The notes beneath the pieces are model-generated. The model made no database searches, had not been told where the DNA came from, and saw only the letters and a program-made list of their open reading frames with translations. From Methanobacteriota archaeon (GTDB taxonomy: Archaea; Thermoplasmatota; Poseidoniia; Poseidoniales; Poseidoniaceae), in contig PAZU01000054.1 in NCBI GenBank assembly GCA_002715725.1, positions 1-38,792 of the forward strand: a stretch of DNA of 38,792 nucleotides, read 5' to 3'. Of the stretch, positions 32,757 to 38,792 are shown in pieces; position 1 is the first letter of the stretch, and each line of letters begins with the position of its first letter. Made by a program: the position numbers and the translations under genes.

Positions 32757-33701
32757 TTATTCCTCACAAGCCCTCTTGATTAGCACTTTTATCATGTTTC
32801 TGCGATACCTTGGAGGTAGAGAAGTGTTGTTCACAGGTTTAGTAGATTTGAATACCGCATCACAAATTGCCTTGACATCGCCGTTTGATTCTGAAACTTC
32901 AGTATCATGTCTTCGTGGAATGCTTTCCAATGCAGTCGTAGCAACTCTTAGAGTAGTTCTGTCGCCTTTTTTCCATGCTGCAGCTGCGCCTGCCTCTGGG
33001 AAATCCCATGAGTCTCTCACCCTTAATTTACGATAGGAGCCGGTCCAATCTGCAACATCATCAGGCAGTGTAATCTTGAGCATAAATTCACCTGGCTGCA
33101 ATACATTTCTGGTCATTCCATCTAATTTGTAAAATTCTACCAGAGGCATGACTCTTGTACCATCCGGGCCAATCAAATGAACGCTTGCGTCTAAAACCAT
33201 TAGCGTTGGTGCTATATCTCCTTGGTAAGTAGCCACACAAAGTTCATTTTGATTTGGAATAACTCTGCAATCTGCACCTGTTCCACAATCGCATTTATGG
33301 CACCAGTCAATACTACTCCTCCATTCTTCTGTTTGGTTAAACCAAAAACAACGCGTATCCAAACAAAGATTGCCTCCAAGAGTTGCATTTCTTCGTATCA
33401 AAGAAGATGCAACTTTACTAGCAGCATCTGAAACAATAGGATGTACATCCTCTGATTCAGCGATATCATGTAATCTAGCCATACAGCCGATTTCTGTCAT
33501 TGAAATTTCTGAAAGGCCATCAATGCCTGCTAGAGAAATAACGTGAGGTTTGGAATTAATGTGCCACTTATAGTTAGGAATAAGGTCGGTACCACCAGCA
33601 ATCCAATCAAATTCATCACCTGCTAACATGAGTTCTTTAGCGATTGTACATGCCTCTGACACCGATTTCGGCTGATGAAGTTCAAATGGCGGCATTAGCA
33701 T
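32757..33701 (-). CDS. Molybdenum hydroxylase FAD subunit with 4Fe-4S insert (HcrB-like)
   Basis: This 314-residue FAD-binding subunit (CoxM/HcrB family) passes electrons between FAD and the Fe-S subunit. FAD motifs are AGGTDL (35-40) and TLGGNLCLDTRC (107-118). Between the two FAD lobes a cysteine-rich insert, WCHKCDC then DCRVIPNQNELC (Cys134, 137, 139, 145 and 155), follows the NLCLDTRC motif. 4-hydroxybenzoyl-CoA reductase beta subunits have a similar insert that binds an extra 4Fe-4S cluster. ATG 33701 overlaps the large-subunit stop by one base. ATG 33695 (M3) is an alternative. The C-terminal lobe is typical. Confidence 0.92.
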   Translation of the reverse strand: MLMPPFELHQPKSVSEACTIAKELMLAGDEFDWIAGGTDLIPNYKWHINSKPHVISLAGIDGLSEISMTEIGCMARLHDIAESEDVHPIVSDAASKVASSLIRRNATLGGNLCLDTRCFWFNQTEEWRSSIDWCHKCDCGTGADCRVIPNQNELCVATYQGDIAPTLMVLDASVHLIGPDGTRVMPLVEFYKLDGMTRNVLQPGEFMLKITLPDDVADWTGSYRKLRVRDSWDFPEAGAAAAWKKGDRTTLRVATTALESIPRRHDTEVSESNGDVKAICDAVFKSTKPVNNTSLPPRYRRNMIKVLIKRACEE

Positions 33702-36505
33702 TATTTCCCACCCTCCATGTGCCTCTGCTCTTTTTTAGTCCACGCAGTACCTGCTAATCCGAGGTTATCTAATTGACTGGAATCGGGTTTTACGGAAATC
33801 TTCCAAGTCTCGTCCTGTTCTTCGGGTGGTAATGTTGGATCTAATCCAAATAAAACACCATTTAGATACGGTCCCTCATCCTCCCTTCTCTGTCGACGTG
33901 AGTCTCTTATTTTATGCTCTGCAGACCTTTTAATCAATTTCTTTTGAAGTTCGGAGAAATCCAATCTAGGGACAGGTAAATCTCTCGCATCATCTATCTT
34001 TTCCCTCTTCATCTTCTTGGAAATAGCAGCCCAAACCTTGTCGGGTGTTAACGGAAGGTCGTTTACTCGAACCCCTATTGCATCATACACCGCATTAACC
34101 ACCGCCGGTAAGATTGGAAGAAGAGGACCTTCGCCTGCTTCTTTCGCACCAAATGGGCCCTCAGGGTCACATGATTCGATTATTATTGGAGTTACATTAG
34201 GCATCTCATGGACACTTGGTATTTTGTATTCCAAAAAGTTTGGATTTTGTAAATGACCCGTTCTACCATAGACCATTTGTTCAGACAGGACTTGTCCTAA
34301 GCCCATGTGACAGGAACCGATAATCTGTCCTTCGACCGCTAACGGATTCAGAGCTTTTCCACAATCATGAGCAGCCCAAACATCGGTGCACTTGATCAAT
34401 CCTGTATCAACGTCAACCTCGACCTCTGCAACGTAAGCAGAAAAGGAATAGGCAGGTGCTAGGCCTGCCGCTGCGCCTTTGTGCACTCCACCCATAGGCG
34501 GAGTTCGATAAGCACCACTTGCAATCAATGCCCCAATATCTTCTTGTGATTTATGCAATGCATCCAGATAAGATACACCGATTGTAGGGTCTTTCTTGAA
34601 GTATATCCGCCTGTCATTCAATACCAATTTTTCAGGCGGTAATTCCAACATTTCACCTGCAGCATTCAGAAGTTTTTCACGGATTTCTAAAGCCGCTCCA
34701 ATAGCAGCATTTGCATTCATGAAAGTCACTCTGGAAGAGTAGGAACCTAAGTCGACTGGACTAGTATCGCTTTCATGGGAACGAACATGGACCATTTCTA
34801 ATGGAAGAGCCAAGACTTCTGCAACTACCTGAGCGACCGCTGTACTCGAACCTTGACCAATGTCTGCAGCTCCTGTGTGAACTGTCACTCCTCCATCCAT
34901 ATCGATTTGCAAATGAACTGTTGCATGAGGGAAATTATGAGGGTCCCAGTGAATCGGTAAACCCGAACCAGAAATGAAGAAACCACAGCCAATACCAATT
35001 CCTTTACCAATTGGTAATTTACGGAATTTTTCATCCCAATTACTTCCTTCTCTAACCCTTTCAAGCGCTTGACGCATCCCATTCGAGGTTATTCTAAATC
35101 CAGTTATTGTTTTAGAGTGAGGTGGCAATAAATTTGCTAAACGGAGGTCGATAGGATCTACCTGTAATTTTTCTGCAATGTCATCAAGTCCTACTTCTAT
35201 TGCACACCTTGTGTTTACTGCTCCATGGCCCCTCATTGCACCACTGGCAGGCTTGTTCGTCCACACTCGGGCTCCAGTATAGTGGAAAGACCCAAGTTCA
35301 TATGGCGCTGTTGCTAGAACACCATTGTAGTAAGATGTAACGTGTCCAAATGAAGCAAAGCCCCCTCCATCAATCAGTGCATCGATTTCAAAACCAGAAA
35401 TTTTTGCATCATCATTTGCATTTATTTTCACTTCAATGTGTGAAGGATGTCTTCCACGGTTTACCCAGAATACCTCTTCCCTGTCAAATGTTATTCGAAC
35501 TGGCCTACCTGCCTTTCTCGCCAAAATTGCAGCGCACATTTCATGAGGGAAAGGGTCGGATTTTCCGCCAAATCCTCCACCCACAAATGTGCGTATGACA
35601 TTGATTTGGTGCATGGGGACTTCAAGTACGGTGGCTAATGCTCTGTGAGCATAATGAGGTACCTGCTGAGGAGTATACAACTGTAAACGTCCGTTAGAAT
35701 CCCAATGAGCGACGACTGCGTGAGGCTCTGTGAATCCATGATTGACTCCCATGAATTTCCACTTTCCGTTGTGAAATGCCTTTGTGGTATCTTCGAGGCT
35801 CTCTCGGTCCCCGAATTCTTGGAAGACTCTTTTTTGAACATTAGTCGAACCAATATGGTATGGACCCCGCCAATGGATAGGTTCGTCGACATCAAGAAGC
35901 CCTTTCTTAGGGTCGTGAATCGCGTCAAGTACCTCGTACTCAACCTCTATGAGCGCTGCTGCTTGACGTGCCGTTTCTTCATCGGTTGCAGCAACACATG
36001 CCACCAAATCCCCTACGTGTCTAACCTTCTCAACAGCCATCGCATGCTCGTCCTTTGTTACTGGCAAAACCCCAAATTTGCTTGGAGCATCTACGCCAGT
36101 TGATACAGCTATAACTCCAGGTAATTCTTCCGCTTTTGTCGTATCAATACTTTTCACTTTAGCATAGTGATAAGGAGATCTGACTATCCTTCCAATTATT
36201 TCGTTTGGTAACCTAATATCGTCACCATACCACGCTTGTCCCGTGACTTTAGCATTCGCATCAACTAGAGGGGTTCTTTTTCCAACCGTAGTTCCAGTAC
36301 GAAAACTATCATGTGAGTGAGCACCTGCTGGTTGAGGTTCATTACCGCCTTCAAGCTCAGGAATAAATTCTAAATCACGCTCAGCCATTTCGGGCCTAGA
36401 ACCTCCAGAACCAGGAGGATTAAATCTTAATTTTCCTGCAACTCTCTTGCCATCGACACGAACGTCCTTGTTCATACCAGCCTGCTGAACGTAATCCTTG
36501 CTCAT
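33701..36505 (-). CDS. Molybdenum hydroxylase large subunit (xanthine oxidase family)
   Basis: This 934-residue molybdopterin-binding subunit is the catalytic part of a three-subunit xanthine-oxidase-family enzyme, hydroxylating or dehydroxylating a carbon centre. The core begins near TPLVDANAKVTGQAWYGDD. Signatures are GGGFGGK (309-315), MRGHGAVNTR, ADIGQGSSTAVAQ for the cofactor, and GPFGAKEAGEG with the probable catalytic Glu. A hydrophilic N-terminal extension of about 75 residues and a charged C-terminal extension of about 110 residues have no counterpart I know. There is no 2Fe-2S domain in this chain. It follows the small subunit by 8 bases. The substrate is unknown. Confidence 0.94.
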   Translation of the reverse strand: MSKDYVQQAGMNKDVRVDGKRVAGKLRFNPPGSGGSRPEMAERDLEFIPELEGGNEPQPAGAHSHDSFRTGTTVGKRTPLVDANAKVTGQAWYGDDIRLPNEIIGRIVRSPYHYAKVKSIDTTKAEELPGVIAVSTGVDAPSKFGVLPVTKDEHAMAVEKVRHVGDLVACVAATDEETARQAAALIEVEYEVLDAIHDPKKGLLDVDEPIHWRGPYHIGSTNVQKRVFQEFGDRESLEDTTKAFHNGKWKFMGVNHGFTEPHAVVAHWDSNGRLQLYTPQQVPHYAHRALATVLEVPMHQINVIRTFVGGGFGGKSDPFPHEMCAAILARKAGRPVRITFDREEVFWVNRGRHPSHIEVKINANDDAKISGFEIDALIDGGGFASFGHVTSYYNGVLATAPYELGSFHYTGARVWTNKPASGAMRGHGAVNTRCAIEVGLDDIAEKLQVDPIDLRLANLLPPHSKTITGFRITSNGMRQALERVREGSNWDEKFRKLPIGKGIGIGCGFFISGSGLPIHWDPHNFPHATVHLQIDMDGGVTVHTGAADIGQGSSTAVAQVVAEVLALPLEMVHVRSHESDTSPVDLGSYSSRVTFMNANAAIGAALEIREKLLNAAGEMLELPPEKLVLNDRRIYFKKDPTIGVSYLDALHKSQEDIGALIASGAYRTPPMGGVHKGAAAGLAPAYSFSAYVAEVEVDVDTGLIKCTDVWAAHDCGKALNPLAVEGQIIGSCHMGLGQVLSEQMVYGRTGHLQNPNFLEYKIPSVHEMPNVTPIIIESCDPEGPFGAKEAGEGPLLPILPAVVNAVYDAIGVRVNDLPLTPDKVWAAISKKMKREKIDDARDLPVPRLDFSELQKKLIKRSAEHKIRDSRRQRREDEGPYLNGVLFGLDPTLPPEEQDETWKISVKPDSSQLDNLGLAGTAWTKKEQRHMEGGK

Positions 36506-36513
36506 GCTGACAC

Positions 36514-37089
36514 CTACATTTCTGGACCATCAGGGTGGGGGTCTGAATGTGCTGCATTGTTCGAGGTAACAGCATCGGCCTCTCCCCTATGAATTGCAGC
36601 AGCTGCTTGAATTGATTGTACTATTTGTTGGTACCCAGTGCATCTGCACAAGTTGCCTTCGATAGCGCAGGAAATTTCCTTTTCTGTAGGGTTAGCATTA
36701 TTGTTTAGAAGTGCTTGTGACGCTACAAGAAAACCCGGAGTGCAGAAACCACATTGTGACCCACCATGTTCTGCAAAACACTGCTGTATTGGCGCTAAGT
36801 GTGAGCCATTTGCCAATCCTTCTACGGTTGTTATTTCACAGCCATTGACCTCATGAGCCATGGTTAGACATGAAAGTCGAGGTACTCCATCAATCATTAC
36901 GGTGCAACAACCACAGGTACCCATATCGCAGCCTCGCTTAACACCAAGGCACCCTGTCTTGTCTCTCAAAACATCCAGTAATATCGAATTTGACTTTGCG
37001 ATGACTTCATGTTTTTGCCCATTAACTTCGGCAGACCACACTTTAGAAGTCGCTGCTGGAATCATAGAAACATGCTCTTCTCCGACCAT
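36514..37089 (-). CDS. Molybdenum hydroxylase 2Fe-2S subunit (CoxS/HcrC family)
   Basis: The ORF opens at TTG 37101, but ATG 37089 (M5) or ATG 37065 (M13) is likelier; 37089 is used. The protein has both expected clusters: a plant-type 2Fe-2S with C58, C63, C66 and C78 (ORF numbering) in GVKRGCDMGTCGCCTV, and the second with C117, C120, C152 and C154 in QCGFCTPGF and NLCRCTGY. It delivers electrons between the molybdenum centre and the FAD subunit. It is the first gene of the operon. No cofactor-maturation gene (XdhC/CoxF type) is adjacent in this window. Confidence 0.94.
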   Translation of the reverse strand: MVGEEHVSMIPAATSKVWSAEVNGQKHEVIAKSNSILLDVLRDKTGCLGVKRGCDMGTCGCCTVMIDGVPRLSCLTMAHEVNGCEITTVEGLANGSHLAPIQQCFAEHGGSQCGFCTPGFLVASQALLNNNANPTEKEISCAIEGNLCRCTGYQQIVQSIQAAAAIHRGEADAVTSNNAAHSDPHPDGPEM

Positions 37090-37179
37090 CTCTAACGCCA
37101 ACTAAAGGGGGGGAGTATGAATCACCCTTTCAGCATTGGCACTAAATAATCGTAAAATCTACCCTCAAAATAGAATCTT

Positions 37180-38556
37180 TTACTCTCTTCGAAGACCGAC
37201 TGCTGTGAAATCTTCTTTTCCTGCTGCCGGTTCATTCCAATCGTTATCTCCCGGTAAGATTAGGCCGTCACCAATTCGAACTAAATCCGCAGCTAGAAGT
37301 TGTTGCTCTTTGCACAAATTCTCCCAATCGAAAGAGGGATTGCGCCACTTAGCCCACAATCGCATCCTTCTCCATGAAGATTTACCTTTAGCATATAATT
37401 TAATTTGCAATTTGCCAGATGCAGGCATCCACCATATCATCAAGGGTAAGACCAATAATGTTGGTAAAGCGAATAAGAATTCAATGATCATACTATAATC
37501 CGCAAGCCCTGCAATTGGGCTTGAATCGGATAACAGCGCCCAAGTAAATGCTCCTGCGGAAATGAGCCACCAAAATGGATAGACCGCAATTGCTGTGTAC
37601 AATTTCAATGCGCCGCGGCTAGTTTCTTTCATCTTGCGTCCAAATATTCTGTCAACACTGACTACGAAAAGGAAGGGCGGGAAAGAGCCAACAATTGCAC
37701 TGAAAGTGACAAAACCTACCATGAAAGACCAAGCGAATAACCAAAGGAAAATAGATTTTGCAAAGCCTGCATTTGTTACTGACTTTGGCCTAGAATCAAC
37801 ATGATGTGGTTTGAGGTCTAATGATGATAATTTCGACATATGTTTCCTTGTTCTTGATTCCAATTGTTGGCACTTTTTTTCATCATTATTTGCAAGCCAT
37901 TCCCAAGCAGCGCGAACCCTTCGTGCACCAATTACTCCTTGCCCATATGTTGCTAACTTTTCTAACTCAGGGTTTTGTCTTCTTCTCTCCGCACGGATAA
38001 TTGAACGCGCTTCCCATATCAACTCTCTATCTTTCCAATCATCCCTAGAGAGAGATGCTCTAGAAATTTCACCAGAGATAATTGCGCTCAAATCTTCAAC
38101 GGTGCCTTCAACTTCAATCGGTCTTTCGACAGTTAAGGCCACTCTTTCACGGAAGGTCCTTCTTCGGCTGTAATGAATGCCCACCGGTATAATCACTGGA
38201 CGGTTTTGTGATGACAACTCGCAAGCCTTCAAAGCAATTCTTGCAGCATTGTCTTGAATTTCTTTAGACTTGGGTGAAGTATGCGACTCTCCTTCTGGAA
38301 AGACGACTACATTCTTTCCTGATGCTACTGAAGATGCTATTTGTTCTAATTCTTCATCATCGTTGATCAATCCATTGAATTTTACTTGTTCGCCAGGTAA
38401 TAGTCCCTGAGTGAGCATGTTGTCAAATAAACCACCAGGGTGCCAAGAGACGATGATTGCCCCTCTATCAGAAGGTAGGTTTTCTACATCGATTACAGTA
38501 ATCTCACGAAACCAAGTAGACATCAAAACTCGGCTGAACCAGTTTTGAAGCCCCAT
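37180..38556 (-). CDS. PlsC-like glycerolipid acyltransferase with C-terminal membrane helices
   Basis: The ORF opens at 38625; ATG 38556 (M24, MGLQNWF) is the likelier start, giving 458 residues. The N-terminal acyltransferase part has SWHPGGLFDN (His62 and Asp68 in ORF numbering, five residues apart) and FPEGESH (109-115), matching blocks I and III of the PlsC superfamily. The His-x5-Asp spacing differs from the classical HX4D and, as I recall, occurs in the fungal Gat1/Bacteroidetes-type branch. Three helices follow at about 290-317, 349-370 and 382-408. In bacteria and eukaryotes these enzymes acylate glycerol phosphates. A PlsC-like enzyme in an archaeon is notable because archaeal lipids are ether-linked. 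Confidence 0.82.
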   Translation of the reverse strand: MGLQNWFSRVLMSTWFREITVIDVENLPSDRGAIIVSWHPGGLFDNMLTQGLLPGEQVKFNGLINDDEELEQIASSVASGKNVVVFPEGESHTSPKSKEIQDNAARIALKACELSSQNRPVIIPVGIHYSRRRTFRERVALTVERPIEVEGTVEDLSAIISGEISRASLSRDDWKDRELIWEARSIIRAERRRQNPELEKLATYGQGVIGARRVRAAWEWLANNDEKKCQQLESRTRKHMSKLSSLDLKPHHVDSRPKSVTNAGFAKSIFLWLFAWSFMVGFVTFSAIVGSFPPFLFVVSVDRIFGRKMKETSRGALKLYTAIAVYPFWWLISAGAFTWALLSDSSPIAGLADYSMIIEFLFALPTLLVLPLMIWWMPASGKLQIKLYAKGKSSWRRMRLWAKWRNPSFDWENLCKEQQLLAADLVRIGDGLILPGDNDWNEPAAGKEDFTAVGLRRE

Positions 38557-38655
38557 ATCGGCCCCTGTCAAGTTTTGGTTTTGACTTCTATGCCGATTTC
38601 CCCTAGAAACATAGGGTTCAAACACTATTGCTTGGTCGCGCGGAGCGCGGTGAAG

Positions 38656-38792
38656 ATGATGAGCGGTATTAGACGGAGTTTCAGCTTATTCGGCCTGTTG
38701 ATTCTAGTGGCACCTCTAGTTGTTGCGACTATTCCTGTTTCAGCAGATATCAATGAAGATAACGAGCCTCAAGGATGGTGGACTGAAACCAC
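38656..38792 (+). CDS. N-terminal fragment of a secreted protein
   Basis: ATGATG (38656 or 38659) opens a frame that runs off the right edge. The 45 visible residues are a signal peptide: basic RRSFS, a hydrophobic core and a cut around PVSA-D. They are followed by an acidic mature start (DINEDNEP) and GWWTET. It is divergent from the acyltransferase across about 100 bases (30 bases if the upstream ORF start is used). The family cannot be told from this part, but it fits the many secreted proteins of this genome. Confidence 0.65.
   Translation, partial: MMSGIRRSFSLFGLLILVAPLVVATIPVSADINEDNEPQGWWTET

Noticed and set aside
35705-36103. 132-residue + strand ORF inside the molybdenum hydroxylase large subunit gene
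   Set aside because: It lies wholly within a well-conserved coding region on the - strand and has no recognisable domain.
37107-37113. Run of seven G before the molybdenum hydroxylase operon as a phase-variation tract
   Set aside because: It is too short to call, lies outside the likely coding region, and there is no second frame that it would switch on or off.
1-38792. CRISPR array, insertion sequence, integrase or prophage
   Set aside because: No regularly spaced repeats, transposase, integrase or terminal inverted repeats were seen. The only sizeable repeats are the DUF2135 copies and the Pro/Ala tract, both inside genes.

Overview
The window looks like a chromosomal segment of an uncultivated marine Group II euryarchaeon (Candidatus Poseidoniia / Poseidoniales). 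Archaeal markers are RNA polymerase subunit K, PurP, the archaeal early shikimate enzymes (ADH synthase and DHQ synthase II), a GHMP-type shikimate kinase and an HTH_10 (Bat-like) regulator. These sit among genes of an aerobic heterotroph: heme O and heme A synthases, tryptophan 2,3-dioxygenase, a molybdenum hydroxylase and large secreted, membrane-anchored proteins. Base composition is roughly 40% GC by eye. The assignment is inference from gene content; no search was run. I see no rRNA, CRISPR array, insertion sequence or phage region, and no gene-free stretch over 300 bases.

Layout. 1-170: the 3' end of a + strand gene. 241-2457 (-): a polytopic membrane protein and two small paralogous membrane proteins, one with a zinc ribbon. 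2559-3587 (-): a membrane-anchored alpha/beta hydrolase. 3728-7073 (-): a pilin-like, lamin-tail-domain protein followed by three KaiC/RecA-fold proteins, of which only the first has an intact P-loop. 7168-10119 (+): a 983-residue secreted, C-terminally anchored protein. 10171-10256 (+): tRNA-Ser(GCT). 10267-12385 (-): heme A synthase and heme O synthase, divergent from a secreted thioredoxin-like protein (12442-13281, +) and rpoK. 13616-14704 (-): tryptophan 2,3-dioxygenase, divergent from purP (14837-15949, +). 15950-17695 (-): a coiled-coil protein with two DUF2135 domains. 17759-20908 (-): an ABC transporter of the MacB/LolCDE type. 20987-26591 (+): the HTH_10 regulator, then a compact aromatic operon (ADH synthase, DHQ synthase II, shikimate kinase, chorismate synthase) ending in aspartate kinase. 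26558-31606 (-): a DUF4350 protein, MoxR AAA+ ATPase, DUF58 protein and a polytopic membrane protein. 31750-37089 (-): a three-subunit xanthine-oxidase-family enzyme followed by a secreted protein. 37180-38556 (-): a PlsC-like acyltransferase. 38656-end (+): the start of a secreted protein.

How the genes work together. Aspartate kinase begins the route to aspartate semialdehyde, a co-substrate of archaeal ADH synthase, so the aromatic operon links aspartate activation to chorismate production. The two heme genes supply heme A for an aa3-type terminal oxidase. The neighbouring secreted CxxC protein may help assemble that oxidase, but this is a guess. The MoxR, DUF58 and DUF4350 genes form a familiar but poorly understood envelope-associated module. 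The molybdenum hydroxylase FAD subunit carries a cysteine-bearing insert like that of 4-hydroxybenzoyl-CoA reductase, pointing to an aromatic or thioester substrate rather than a purine. The least explained unit is the operon joining a pilin-like lamin-tail protein to one active-looking and two degenerate KaiC-like ATPases.

Translation signals look mixed. Several operon-internal genes have clear Shine-Dalgarno sequences (AAGGAGGA, AGGAGGT). Several first genes have an AT-rich TATA-like box about 27-29 bases before the ATG and little or no leader.
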